A stretch of DNA of 64,000 nucleotides. Origin: Streptosporangium lutulentum (lineage in GTDB: Bacteria; Actinomycetota; Actinomycetes; Streptosporangiales; Streptosporangiaceae). The stretch is taken from positions 3,286,001 to 3,350,000 of the forward strand of contig NZ_JAUSQU010000001.1 in NCBI RefSeq assembly GCF_030811455.1. Reading direction: 5' to 3'. Made by a program: the position numbers and the translations under genes. The notes under the pieces are model-generated. The model worked only from the letters and a program-made list of their open reading frames with translations. It did no database searches and was not told the origin of the DNA. This document shows, in pieces, positions 8,745 through 17,013 of this stretch; position 1 is the first letter of the stretch, and each line of letters begins with the position of its first letter.

Positions 8745-8970
8745 CCGGCTCCCTCCGGCTCACTTACCGCCGACGGCCACGCTCCGAGACTTCTGGACGT
8801 CCCGCGGAGCCGCTTCGACCTCCACCGCGCCACCCGGGACAGGAATCGCCCGTACGCGCCCGGCAGGATCGTGCGGTCAACGGATCATCTGTCGCAGCCG
8901 GAGGGGGAAATGTCCGACGTTCGGAGGTAGCGGAGCGGGGTGCCGGGCGTGGACGCTGGGTGAACGCCTA

Positions 8971-8983
8971 TATAAGCCTTATA
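8971..8983. promoter_or_regulatory. AT-rich palindrome upstream of the amidohydrolase
   Basis: TATAAG-C-CTTATA is a 6-base perfect inverted repeat with one central base, 26 bases upstream of the amidohydrolase ATG and just before its GGGTGGGA ribosome-binding site. In such GC-rich DNA it stands out as a promoter or operator element. Confidence 0.4.
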
Positions 8984-9008
8984 AGACGAAAAAGGGTGGG
9001 AAAACGGC

Positions 9009-10238
9009 ATGTCGACGTGGTTCAGCGGCGCGGTGGTCATCGACGGTAGCGGGAGCGACCCGGTTCGGGGGCAGGCGGTGGAGGTCGACGAGGGGCGGAT
9101 CGTCCGGGTGGGCGGGACGCCTCCGGCGGGGGCCGAGGTGGTCGAGTGCGACGGGCTGACCCTCACGCCCGGGCTCATCGACGCGCACGTGCACCTGGGG
9201 TTGAGCAGTGACATCAACGCCAGCCTGCGGCGGGAGCTGTCGGTGGCCGAACTGGCCGCGGACATGTTCGCGAACTGCGCGCAGACGCTGGAGGCCGGGT
9301 TCACCACCGTGCGGGACGTCGGAGGCATCGACGGGGGTCTCGCCGCGGTCGTCGCACAGGGAAAGGTGCGCGGGCCGCGGATCCTGCAGTGCGGTCCCAT
9401 CCAGTGCCAGACGGGCGGGCACGGGTATTTCGCGGCCGACTGGGAGCCGACCGCCGACTGGCACGATCACCACATCCCGGGGCTGCGGTCGATGGCGCTG
9501 CTGTCGGACGGGCCGGACGAGATGCGTAAGAACGTGCGGGAGTCGTTCAGGCGTGGCGCCGAGTTCATCAAGCTCTGCGTCACCGGCGGGGTCGTGTCCA
9601 AGCACGACAAGCTGACCGACACGCAGTTCACCGTGGAGGAGATCGCGGTGGCCGTGCAGGAGGCCGCCGCGCGCGGCACGTACGTCACCGTGCACGCGCA
9701 CAACAACCAGGGCATCCGCAACGCCGTCAAGGCCGGGGCGCTGTGCGTGGAGCACGGCTCCGAGATCGACGAGGAGACGGCGGCGCTGATGGCGGCCAAC
9801 GGGGTGGCGCACGTCCCGACGCTGGCGGTGGTGCACGCCCTCGCGGAGAACGCGGCGGCCAGCGGGGTGCCGGCGTCGATCTCGGAGCGGCTGGGGATCG
9901 CGATGCAGGGGCAGGCCGACGGGTTGCTGGCCTCTCGCGCGGCGGGTGTGCGCGTGGGGCTCGGGTCGGACCTGATCGGGCCCGACCAGTCTGGCCGCGG
10001 GTACGAGCTGGTGCTCAGGTCGAAGATCGAGAATCCGATGGCCGCGCTGGTGTCGGCCACCAGCGTCAATGCCGGAATCCTCGGGATCGGCGACCAGGTC
10101 GGCACGGTGCAGGAGGGCAAGCGGGCCGACCTGGTGGCCTTCGCCGGCAACCCGCTGGACGATCCGTCGATCTTCGCCGACCGGTCCCGGGTGGCGCTGG
10201 TGGTCCAGAACGGCGCCATCGTGATGGACCGGCGCTAG
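9009..10238 (+). CDS. Metal-dependent amidohydrolase (imidazolonepropionase/prolidase-like)
   Basis: 409 residues of the amidohydrolase superfamily. The metal ligands are visible: DAHVHLG (HxH) near residue 60, a probable bridging Lys in EFIKLCVTGG near 187, VHAHNNQG near 230, EHGSEID near 250 and the catalytic Asp in GSDLIGPDQ near 322. It ends with the typical GTVQEGKRADLVAFAGNPL. The substrate is unknown; related enzymes hydrolyse cyclic amides or Xaa-Pro/Xaa-Arg peptides. GGGTGGGA lies 6 bases upstream of the ATG. It stands alone, with a palindrome in front and a large inverted repeat behind. Confidence 0.9.
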   Translation: MSTWFSGAVVIDGSGSDPVRGQAVEVDEGRIVRVGGTPPAGAEVVECDGLTLTPGLIDAHVHLGLSSDINASLRRELSVAELAADMFANCAQTLEAGFTTVRDVGGIDGGLAAVVAQGKVRGPRILQCGPIQCQTGGHGYFAADWEPTADWHDHHIPGLRSMALLSDGPDEMRKNVRESFRRGAEFIKLCVTGGVVSKHDKLTDTQFTVEEIAVAVQEAAARGTYVTVHAHNNQGIRNAVKAGALCVEHGSEIDEETAALMAANGVAHVPTLAVVHALAENAAASGVPASISERLGIAMQGQADGLLASRAAGVRVGLGSDLIGPDQSGRGYELVLRSKIENPMAALVSATSVNAGILGIGDQVGTVQEGKRADLVAFAGNPLDDPSIFADRSRVALVVQNGAIVMDRR

Positions 10239-10298
10239 CGCGTGTTCCGAGTTCGGATCCTCAGGGGCGGAGGCCGCGGCTCCGTTCCTCGTCGGTGA

Positions 10299-10359
10299 GA
10301 TTCACCTGCGCGCCGTCTCCGTACCCTCTCCGGGCCGGATGGCGCCGCGCAGGTGAATC
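10299..10359. terminator. Long inverted repeat after the amidohydrolase
   Basis: GATTCACCTGCGCG (10299-10312) and its exact complement (10346-10359) give a 14-base stem with a 33-base loop, about 60 bases after the amidohydrolase stop. There is no T-tract, as is common in actinobacteria. It may be a terminator or a paired operator. Confidence 0.4.
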
Positions 10360-10469
10360 GGCGACCCCGTGATCTGAACTCCCCGGCGGGCCCCGGCCCC
10401 CCGCCTCGCTGTGAGGACCTCGTCGCCCGCGTGTGACCGCCTTGCGGAAGTCGCGCTTCCTGATCACTC

Positions 10470-10500
10470 TTGACCTTCTCGTTGCGTCAACTCCTACGGT
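10470..10500 (+). promoter_or_regulatory. MerR-type promoter with a 19-base spacer
   Basis: TTGACC (10470-10475) and TACGGT (10495-10500) are separated by 19 bases, the stretched spacing bound by MerR-family activators. The spacer region contains TTGAC and GTCAA as an inverted repeat. It lies 57 bases before the ATG of the TipA-like gene and is probably autoregulated. Confidence 0.55.
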
Positions 10501-10556
10501 CGTGAACGAGCCGGAAAGCACCGGCTCGGCGATGGACAAGAACGGGTGAGCCGGTC

Positions 10557-11324
10557 ATGGCATGGTCGATCACGCAGGTGGCCCGGATGTCGGGAGTGAC
10601 GTCCCGGACGCTGCGCCACTACGACGAGATCGGGCTGCTGCCGCCCGCGCGGGTCGGCGCGAACGGCTACCGCTACTACGAGGAGGACCAGTTGCTGCGC
10701 TTGCAGCAGGTCCTGGTGTTGCGCGAACTGGGTCTCGGCCTGACCGAGATCAAGGAAATCGTCGAGCGGCACACCGACCCCGTCGTAGCGCTGCGCGAGC
10801 ACCACCGGCGCCTGCTGGCGGAGCGCGACCGGCTGGACGACGTCACCCGCATGGTGGAACGCACCATCGCCGAACTTCAGCGGAACGAAGGGAAGACGAC
10901 CATGTCCAAGATCAGCAGACCGGAGAACCTGTTCGAGGGATTCGACGGCGCACGGTACGAGGCCGACGCCCGCGAGCGGTGGCCGGAGCAGTGGCAGCGG
11001 AGCGGGCAGCAGGAACTCCTGGCCGGCCGCACTCCGCAGGAGCTGGAGCGGATGCAGCGGGAGGCGACGGCAGGGATGATACGGATGGCCGAGCACATGC
11101 TCACCGGCACCCCCGTCGACGCCCCGCAGGTCCTCGCCGAGCTCGACGTCCACTATCGGCACCTCAGCGAGTCCTGGACGCCGACCACGGAGCAGTATCT
11201 GCACCTGGCCCGGATGCAGGCGCAGGAGGAGCGGTTCCGGGTGAACTACGAGAAGGTCGCCGAGGGCCTGGCCGAGTACATGCGCGACGCCATGACCGCC
11301 TACGCGCACGCCCGGCTGAGCTGA
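10557..11324 (+). CDS. TipA-like MerR regulator with TipAS antibiotic-recognition domain
   Basis: 255 residues: MerR winged helix (MSGVTSRTLRHYDEIGLLPP, residues 10-29), dimerisation coiled coil (about 75-108) and a C-terminal TipAS domain (PENLFEGFDGARYEADARE). TipA proteins bind thiopeptides and other ligands and activate their own promoter. An internal in-frame ATG at 10902 (codon 116) is preceded by AAGGGAAG, matching the way TipAS is made as a separate short protein; here it would have 140 residues. The protein has no cysteine at all, so covalent trapping of thiopeptides as in TipA is not possible. It is convergent with the lipid kinase. Confidence 0.88.
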   Translation: MAWSITQVARMSGVTSRTLRHYDEIGLLPPARVGANGYRYYEEDQLLRLQQVLVLRELGLGLTEIKEIVERHTDPVVALREHHRRLLAERDRLDDVTRMVERTIAELQRNEGKTTMSKISRPENLFEGFDGARYEADARERWPEQWQRSGQQELLAGRTPQELERMQREATAGMIRMAEHMLTGTPVDAPQVLAELDVHYRHLSESWTPTTEQYLHLARMQAQEERFRVNYEKVAEGLAEYMRDAMTAYAHARLS

Positions 11325-11352
11325 ACCGGGAACGGGTCCCGGCGCGGTTCAG
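11321..11352. terminator. Bidirectional hairpin between convergent genes
   Basis: CTGAACCGGGA pairs with TCCCGG...CGGTTCAG across the 24 bases separating the TipA-like gene and the lipid kinase, forming a long GC-rich stem that includes parts of both gene ends. It is well placed to stop both transcripts. Confidence 0.55.
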
Positions 11353-12221
11353 GTGAACATCCGCCAGGCGGCGGGCATGACCGTCCAGCGCCGCCTGGCC
11401 GTACGGCCGACCAGTTCGCCGTCGGCGTTCACCGGTACGGCCTCACCCTCCACGGTCACCTCGCGCCCGCGGCCGGTGGTCACTCCCCGCATCTCGGGGT
11501 GGCGCCCCCGGCGTAGCCGCAGCGCGTAGGCGAGCCGCTCCAGCGGCCCGGTCGTCAGCGCGACGACGACGTCCACCATGCCGTCGTCGGGCCTGGCCCG
11601 GGGGGTCAGCGGGGTGCCGCCGCCGATGGTGACGCCGTTGCCGATGCCGAGCATGAGCACCGGGTCCTCCCCGGCCATCTGCCGGCCGTCCACCGTCACG
11701 CGCAGCCTCCAGCCGGGGCTGCGCACGCCCGCGAGCAGCCCGCCCACCGCGTAGGCGAGCCGCCCGAGCCCGGGCTTGAGCGGCTTGGCCTGCTCGGACG
11801 CCTCCGCGCCGACGCCGAGATGCACCGCGTTGACGACGACCCCGCCCTCGTCGTCAATGAGGAGGTCGAGGGGGTGAGGCCGTCCGGCGAGCACGACGCG
11901 TGCCGCCACCTGGGGGTCCAGCGGAATGCCCAGCCCTCGGGCGAAGTCGTTGCCGGTGCCCAGCGGGACGAGCCCCACCGTCCGGGTGTCCAGCTCGCCG
12001 CGCCGGTACAGGGTGGAGACCACCACGTGGAGCGACCCGTCGCCGCCCAGCACGACCACGTCACGGCCGGGGCAGGCGTCGAGCATCTCCTCCAGGTCCT
12101 TCTCGCCGACGGGCGCCTCGACCACGTCGGCGCCGCCGCGCAATGTCTCGATGACGGCGGTCCTGACGTCGTCGTCCGCGCTTCCCGCTCCCTCGTTGTA
12201 GATCGCCAGTAACTCGGCCAT
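11349..12221 (-). CDS. Diacylglycerol/lipid kinase family protein
   Basis: 290 residues. The DAGK catalytic domain is clear: NEGAGSADDD near residue 9, the nucleotide-binding VVLGGDGSLHVVV near 58 and GLVPLGTGNDFARGLGIP near 84. Residues 180-280 form the C-terminal beta-sandwich (MLGIGNGVTIGGG, ending VNADGELVGR). It phosphorylates a lipid such as diacylglycerol or a sphingoid-like lipid with ATP at the membrane. AAGGAG lies 6 bases before the ATG. The membrane-protein gene at 12284-12793 lies 62 bases upstream on the same strand and may be co-transcribed. Confidence 0.9.
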   Translation of the reverse strand: MAELLAIYNEGAGSADDDVRTAVIETLRGGADVVEAPVGEKDLEEMLDACPGRDVVVLGGDGSLHVVVSTLYRRGELDTRTVGLVPLGTGNDFARGLGIPLDPQVAARVVLAGRPHPLDLLIDDEGGVVVNAVHLGVGAEASEQAKPLKPGLGRLAYAVGGLLAGVRSPGWRLRVTVDGRQMAGEDPVLMLGIGNGVTIGGGTPLTPRARPDDGMVDVVVALTTGPLERLAYALRLRRGRHPEMRGVTTGRGREVTVEGEAVPVNADGELVGRTARRRWTVMPAAWRMFT

Positions 12222-12283
12222 GTCGCTCCTTCGCGTGATCGTCTCCCCGGTCCCTGCCCCCAGGAACGGCGACCACGCTCACC

Positions 12284-12793
12284 TCAGCCCAGCCGCCACC
12301 AGCGCCAGCCCAGCCAGAGGCCCGCCGCGACCGCCAGCAGGGCGGACAGGACGTACACCACGACGATGCTCGTGCTCGTGAGCAAGCGGTCGTTGCCCGC
12401 GACGAGGATGGCCATGAGCACCGCGCTCAGCAGGCCCACCCCCACACCCGCGGCGAGGCCGACCCCGGAGGCCACCAGCGCGCGCTTCAGGGCGCTCCTG
12501 TGCCGGGGAGGCGGCGTCATGACCGGCAGGAGCCGCTCGACGACGAGCGCGGGATCGTCGTCGACCTGGCCGGCGGCGAGCTGGACGGCCACCCCGCCCC
12601 GCTTCGGCTCGCTCAGGTAGATCCACTGACGTCTGTCGAGGAAAATGGCCGCGTCACCCGCTCCGGGATAGCTCAGCCAGAGGAACGGCGCGCCCTCGGG
12701 AAACTTCCTGAGCCTGTGCCGGACGACCGGGACGCGAAGGTCGAGCGCCGCCTCCAGGACTCGCAATGCCCGTTCCTGATCCGCGTTACCCAC
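12284..12793 (-). CDS. Hypothetical protein with two C-terminal membrane helices
   Basis: 169 residues from GTG 12793, chosen because GGGGGAGG lies 5 bases upstream; an upstream codon at 12826 would add 11 residues across that site. The N-terminal soluble part (about 1-95, with ERALRVLEAALDLRVPVVRH) is followed by two hydrophobic helices (about 105-130 and 138-160) and a WWRL end. The topology suggests an inner-membrane protein with a cytoplasmic N-domain. No family is recognised. Confidence 0.65.
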   Translation of the reverse strand: MGNADQERALRVLEAALDLRVPVVRHRLRKFPEGAPFLWLSYPGAGDAAIFLDRRQWIYLSEPKRGGVAVQLAAGQVDDDPALVVERLLPVMTPPPRHRSALKRALVASGVGLAAGVGVGLLSAVLMAILVAGNDRLLTSTSIVVVYVLSALLAVAAGLWLGWRWWRLG

Positions 12794-12850
12794 GATGACC
12801 TCCCCCTTCCCACCTTCACACGGCACGGCGGGTCGTCCTCGACATCGTGC

Positions 12851-13744
12851 CTACGCCCCCGGGCGCACGTCCAGGGCGGCCGCGAGCTCGGTCAGTTGCG
12901 CGACCCCTCCGCGCAGGTCCGGCGGAAGCGGCTGGAGGGCGACGTGGTCCGCCCCGGCGTCGAGGTGCGCGCGGACCCGTGTGGCGACGGTGTCCGCGTC
13001 TCCCCACGCGACGATCGCGTCCACCAGCCGGTCGCTGCCGCCGCCGGCGAAGTCCTCGTCCGCGTAGCCGAGGTGGCGCAGGTTGTTGACGTAGTTTCCC
13101 AAGGTCAGATATATCGCCATGTGCGCACGGGCGATCCTCCTGGCCTCGGCCGGGTCTCTCTCCAGGACCACGGCCTGCTCGGGAGCGAGGATCCGGCCGG
13201 GGCCGAGGGTCTCGCGGGCGATCGCGGTGTGCTCCGGCGGCACGAAGTACGGGTGGGCCCCGTCGGCCTTGTCCCTGGCGAGCTCCAGCATCCGTGGCCG
13301 CAACGCGGCGAGCAACCTGGGCGTGGGCGGGTCGGGGGCGAACGGCAGATCGCCCACGACGGTGTCCATCGCGTCGAGATACGCGCTCATCGCGGCGACG
13401 GGACGCCTGTAGTCGTGTCCGCGCTGGGTGACCATGGGGGCGTGGCTGACCCCGACGCCCAGGGCGAACCGCCCCGGGTAGGCCTCGCCGTACGCCGCCG
13501 CACCGGTCGCCATGGCGGTCGCGTCGCGCACCCAGATGCTGGCGATGCCGCTCCCGACGGCGATGGTCCGGGTGGCCGCGAGCAGGATCCCGGCGGTGCT
13601 GAACGCCTCCCTGCTTCCCGGCGCCTCCCCGAACCACAGCGCGCCGTACCCGAGCTCCTCGATCTCCGTCGCCGCCTGCCGTACGGCCTGCACCGGAGCC
13701 CGTCCGAACAGGGGGTGCCACACACCGATCCGGCCGATGCCCAT
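12851..13744 (-). CDS. LLM-class (luciferase-like) oxidoreductase, probably F420-dependent
   Basis: 297 residues with a luciferase-like TIM barrel: GRIGVWHPLFGRAP start, ELGYGALWFGEAPGSREAF, ALGVGVSHAPMV near 100 and the YVNNLRHLGY region near 210. The size and start fit the TIGR03620-type probable F420-dependent group common in actinobacteria. ATG 13744 has GGAGG 7 bases upstream; ATG 13777 would add 11 residues. Substrate unknown. Confidence 0.85.
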   Translation of the reverse strand: MGIGRIGVWHPLFGRAPVQAVRQAATEIEELGYGALWFGEAPGSREAFSTAGILLAATRTIAVGSGIASIWVRDATAMATGAAAYGEAYPGRFALGVGVSHAPMVTQRGHDYRRPVAAMSAYLDAMDTVVGDLPFAPDPPTPRLLAALRPRMLELARDKADGAHPYFVPPEHTAIARETLGPGRILAPEQAVVLERDPAEARRIARAHMAIYLTLGNYVNNLRHLGYADEDFAGGGSDRLVDAIVAWGDADTVATRVRAHLDAGADHVALQPLPPDLRGGVAQLTELAAALDVRPGA

Positions 13745-13818
13745 CGCGCCGCCTCCGATCCAGCTCGACTGAACCACCCGGTCAGTTTAGTGATCCTGGT
13801 ACAGGCACCCCCCGGCCC

Positions 13819-14355
13819 TCACGTCCGGGCCTTGGCGAGCGACGGCGAGCACAGCTCGTCCAGCACCTTGTGGAACCGGCCGCGGAACTCCTTGTCGGCG
13901 AGCTTGCCGGTGGCGTCGAAGCGGCTGCGGCCCGAGGAGACCGCCAGATCCGCGCCGTACACGATCGCGCCCGCGGCGCCGAGTGCCCGTCGCAGGTGGG
14001 TCTGCGTCCACATCGCCTCGTGGGGACGCAGGCAGGCGGTCACCACCCCCACGGGCTTTCCCAGCAGAATCGCGCCGGCACGCGGAGACGACAGCCAGCC
14101 GAGCGCGTTGCTCAGCTGGACCGGCAGCGTGCTGTGGGCCGGAGCCGTGATCAGCATGCCGTTCGCCTCAGACACCATGCGGTACAGCTCGTCCACCGGC
14201 TGCGGGAGCTCGCCGTCCACGACGGGCGGTATCCGGTCCAGTCCCTCCCAGATCTCGAAGTCCGCCGTCGCCGGCAGCTCCCACGACGCGGCCTCCAGCA
14301 GCCTCCAGACGTACGCCCCCGGGTGCAGGCTGCCAGCAATCCCAATGATCTTCAT
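13819..14355 (-). CDS. NADPH-dependent FMN reductase-like flavoprotein
   Basis: 178 residues. The flavodoxin-like fold begins MKIIGIAGSLHPGAYVWRLL, where the usual GSxRxxS phosphate loop is altered (GSLHPGAY). The second flavin motif reads TAPAHSTLPVQLSNALGWL near residue 93, close to the family PEYNxSxPxxLKNAxDW pattern. It may reduce FMN or quinones. ATG 14355 has GAGG 5 bases upstream; ATG 14367 overlaps that site and is less likely. The altered loop leaves it open whether FMN is bound tightly. Confidence 0.75.
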   Translation of the reverse strand: MKIIGIAGSLHPGAYVWRLLEAASWELPATADFEIWEGLDRIPPVVDGELPQPVDELYRMVSEANGMLITAPAHSTLPVQLSNALGWLSSPRAGAILLGKPVGVVTACLRPHEAMWTQTHLRRALGAAGAIVYGADLAVSSGRSRFDATGKLADKEFRGRFHKVLDELCSPSLAKART

Positions 14356-14966
14356 CCCCGACCTCATCCCTGTCGCGATGCCGTGACACTACGCACGAGG
14401 GGGATCTCACTGCTTCGGTCACCTGACCGCGGTCGGCAGCATGAGAATTCCCCGACTCGCCGGCGGGAACCGCTGTACGGGTCCGCCATGATCCACGTGG
14501 AAGGCCCGTCCGCGGTGCCGCCGGAACCGATGCAGTCGCTCCGCTCACGAAGTCCGAGACAACGGGGACTTCTTCGCCGGTCACTATTGCCACACGGGTG
14601 TCGCCGGGCCTCACATTCCCTCACATTCAGGACGTGCCCACAGAAAAGGGTCACGAACATGAACCCTGAACACCGATCCCCCCATAAACCAGTGATTTAT
14701 CGGTCAAAGCCAACGAAAACCACAGGTCCCAGGCCATGTCGTCGGCCATGATCGGCGTTCAGAAAATTTGAAAACCGCACCCGCCCGGCCCCGCGGAGCG
14801 CCTCCGGCGCCCCGCGATCATCGGCTCCGGCCCCTCCGGAGACCACGCTCTCCGGGGGGAGAGGGAGACCCCTCACGGTCAGGCCCCGAAACCACGGCAC
14901 GCCTGTCCCGCGGGACGTTCGAAGATCGTCGGCGGGGTGCCCGTCGAGCCCTCGGCGGGGAAGTCG

Positions 14967-14980
14967 GGAGAGCGCTCTCC
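14967..14980. promoter_or_regulatory. LacI-type operator, distal copy
   Basis: GGAGAGCGCTCTCC is a perfect 14-base palindrome with central CG, identical to the copy at 15209-15222. Centre-to-centre distance is 242 bases, which would allow DNA looping by a tetrameric or paired repressor. Confidence 0.6.
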
Positions 14981-15208
14981 GAGCGCTGAGGTGTCCCCCA
15001 CCGCGAATCGGACCGTGCCAGAGCCTCGCTCCACGGCGCGAAATCTTCTCCGTGCCCGACCGAAACAGACAGAGCCCACCATCGGCGGTCTTTCGGCGAC
15101 GCCCCGGCGGCGGGAGCGGTTCTCGGGTAAAGGGCCCTCCGCAGAGGGGCGGGGACCGCGGGCCGCACCGGCGACGGCCCTCCCCTGGACAAGGCCGCCG
15201 ACCTGGAT

Positions 15209-15222
15209 GGAGAGCGCTCTCC
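15209..15222. promoter_or_regulatory. LacI-type operator, proximal copy
   Basis: GGAGAGCGCTCTCC lies 20 bases before the LacI start codon and directly upstream of an AT-rich TATGCTATAAAAG, so it should overlap the promoter and mediate autoregulation. Confidence 0.65.
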
Positions 15223-15242
15223 CATATGCTATAAAAGCTCTC

Positions 15243-16295
15243 ATGAGCGAAGACCTCCCGTCGATACCGAGCTCGTCCACCTTGGAGGACGTGGCCCGGG
15301 TGGCGGGAGTGTCCCGCGCGACCGTCTCTCGCGTGATCAACGGCATTCGCAACGTCGATCCCGACATCCAGGAGAAGGTCCGCCAGGCCATCGTCACCAC
15401 CGGGTACGCCCCGAACCGGGCCGCGCGTTCCCTCGTCACCCGCCGCACCGGCTCGATCGCCCTGGTCGTCTCCGGCGCCGGCGGCGAAGGCGAGGAGGAT
15501 CCGTTCCCGAACCGGGTCTTCGGCGACCCGTTCTTCGGCCGCGTGGCCAGCGGCGTCCTCGGTTTCCTGCGCCCCCTCGGCATGCACCCGGTCCTGATGC
15601 TCGCCGAGACCGCCGAGAGCCGGGAGCAGGTGATCTCCTACCTCCGGCAGGGCAACGCCGACGGCGCGCTCCTCGTCTCCAGCCACGCCGCGGACCCGCT
15701 GCCGAAGCTCCTCGTCGACGCCGGGCTACCCGCCGTCCTCTTCGCCAGGCCGCCCAGGCCGATCCCCATCAGCTACGTCGACGTCGCGCACCGGGCGGGA
15801 GGGACCCTGGCCGCCGAGCACCTCGTCGCCCGCGGCTGTCAGCGCGTCGCGACCATCACCGGCCCTCTCGACGTTCCCGCCAGCCAGGACCGGCTGGCGG
15901 GGTTCCAGGAGACGATGGCCAGGCACGGCCATCCCTACATCCCCATCGTCGAGGGCGACTTCAGCCATGACAGCGGCGAGACCGCGATGCAGCGGCTCAT
16001 GGCGGAGCACCCGGACGTGGACGGCGTCTTCATCGCCAACGACCTGATGGCGCAGGGCGCTCTCCTCGTCCTGCGCGACCACGGCCGGCGGATACCCGAC
16101 GACGTCGCCGTGGTCGGCTTCGACGACAGCAGCGCCGCCCTCGCCTGCCGTCCCCAGCTGACCACGGTCCGCCAGCCCATGGAGGACATGGCCGCGGAGA
16201 TGGCCCGCCTGCTGCTCTCCCACGTCGAGGAGCCGGAGCGGCGGGTGACCTCGGTCATCTTCGAGCCCACCCTGGTGATCCGGCAGTCGGCCTGA
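15243..16295 (+). CDS. LacI-family transcriptional regulator
   Basis: 350 residues. The N-terminal HTH reads STLEDVARVAGVSRATVSRV (about 13-32), followed by the hinge helix and a periplasmic-binding-like sensor domain (GSIALVVSGAGGEGE, DGVFIANDLMAQGALLVL, VAVVGFDDSSAA). It is a typical sugar-responsive repressor. Two identical operators precede the gene. ATG 15243 is the only sensible start, with no strong ribosome-binding site and the likely promoter very close, so the transcript may be leaderless. No sugar gene adjoins it, so its other targets are probably outside the window. Confidence 0.9.
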   Translation: MSEDLPSIPSSSTLEDVARVAGVSRATVSRVINGIRNVDPDIQEKVRQAIVTTGYAPNRAARSLVTRRTGSIALVVSGAGGEGEEDPFPNRVFGDPFFGRVASGVLGFLRPLGMHPVLMLAETAESREQVISYLRQGNADGALLVSSHAADPLPKLLVDAGLPAVLFARPPRPIPISYVDVAHRAGGTLAAEHLVARGCQRVATITGPLDVPASQDRLAGFQETMARHGHPYIPIVEGDFSHDSGETAMQRLMAEHPDVDGVFIANDLMAQGALLVLRDHGRRIPDDVAVVGFDDSSAALACRPQLTTVRQPMEDMAAEMARLLLSHVEEPERRVTSVIFEPTLVIRQSA

Positions 16296-16322
16296 CGGCC
16301 ACCCGTACCGCCCTTCGCCGGG

Positions 16323-16784
16323 TCACGGAGCGGACGCGCTCCCCTCCCCTTGCGTGCTGTGCCAGACCGGGAGGGCGAGCGCCGCGTCCATGCGCCGCAG
16401 CTCATCGCGGTGCAGCGCGCTCAGGCGCACCAGGACCTGCTCCCCCTCCGGCGTCAGCGAAACCCGCACCGCCCGTCCGTCGCTCGGGTGCGCGCCCCGC
16501 TCCACGAGCCCCTGCCCCTGTGCCCGGTCGACCAGTTCGACCACGCTGTGGTGGCGCAGCTGGAGCCGGTCGGCGAGCTCCCGCACGGTCGCCCACTCCC
16601 TGCCCGGAAACCCCTTCAGCGACAGCAGCAGCTGGTACTGCTGGGGGGTGAGACCGTCCCTGCGCACCGTCTCCTCACTGAAGCGCAGGTAACGGCGGAT
16701 CCCGAAGCGGAACCGGGCCAACGCCTCGAAATCCTGTTTCGTCAGGGGCTCGAACTCCCCTCCCCCGCCTTCCGCCGTCACCAC
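16323..16784 (-). CDS. MarR-family transcriptional regulator
   Basis: 153 residues from GTG 16784, chosen because AAAAGGGGA lies 6-7 bases upstream and because a promoter (GATACA, 17 bases, TATACT) and the operator at 16832-16846 lie just before it; longer starts at 16847 or 16898 would put the operator inside the gene. The winged helix is ATVRELADRLQLRHHSVVEL followed by VERGAHPSDGRAVRVSLTPEG. It is divergent from the DUF3040-SPFH pair and probably represses both directions. Confidence 0.85.
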   Translation of the reverse strand: MVTAEGGGGEFEPLTKQDFEALARFRFGIRRYLRFSEETVRRDGLTPQQYQLLLSLKGFPGREWATVRELADRLQLRHHSVVELVDRAQGQGLVERGAHPSDGRAVRVSLTPEGEQVLVRLSALHRDELRRMDAALALPVWHSTQGEGSASAP

Positions 16785-16831
16785 AGCAGGTCCCCTTTTC
16801 GCCTGATCTCCTGTTTCATCCAGGGAAAGTA

Positions 16832-16846
16832 TATCGTGATACGACA
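16832..16846. promoter_or_regulatory. Operator copy 1 of the MarR gene
   Basis: TATCGTGATACGACA matches 13 of 15 bases of the perfect inverted repeat TATCGT-GCT-ACGATA at 16934-16948. It overlaps the predicted -10 region of the marR promoter (TATACT on the minus strand). Confidence 0.6.
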
Positions 16847-16922
16847 TATTTGTATCCGCCCCCGGGATGCGTACGCAATATGAGGGGTGCCACCCCACCT
16901 TTAGGGGAAGAAAAGTACATAT

Positions 16923-16958
16923 CGGATACTTTGTATCGTGCTACGATAGAAGTATCCG
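16923..16958. promoter_or_regulatory. Nested palindrome, operator copy 2
   Basis: An outer repeat CGGATACT...AGTATCCG (16923-16930 and 16951-16958) encloses an inner perfect repeat TATCGT-GCT-ACGATA (16934-16948); the two are concentric within half a base. It lies upstream of the DUF3040-SPFH genes and could act as a double operator or, in RNA, as a stable hairpin. Confidence 0.6.
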
Positions 16959-17013
16959 AACGGGCACATTCAGCGAGATAACACCCGACGGACAGACCCC
17001 CCGGGAGGTCGTC

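Larger units (their letters stand above)
10239..10556. other. 318-base intergenic region
   Basis: No gene is supported. It carries a 14-base inverted repeat (10299-10359), probably the end of the amidohydrolase transcript, and the MerR-type promoter of the TipA-like gene (10470-10500). Confidence 0.6.
14356..15242. other. 887-base region without a recognised gene
   Basis: Open frames exist here but none resembles a known family or has a convincing ribosome-binding site. The segment 14650-14775 is locally AT-rich. Near the right end are two identical 14-base LacI-type palindromes (14967-14980 and 15209-15222) that belong to the LacI gene at 15243. It may also contain a decayed gene. Confidence 0.6.

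Noticed and set aside
14356..15242. Minus-strand frames (14697-15686 and others) as possible genes divergent from the LacI gene
   Set aside because: No domain, no ribosome-binding site, and the frames run into the LacI coding region; the two operators indicate a regulatory region.
16785..16898. Longer MarR starts at 16847 (ATG) and 16898 (GTG)
   Set aside because: Neither has a ribosome-binding site, and both would place the operator and promoter inside the gene; GTG 16784 has AAAAGGGGA at the right distance.
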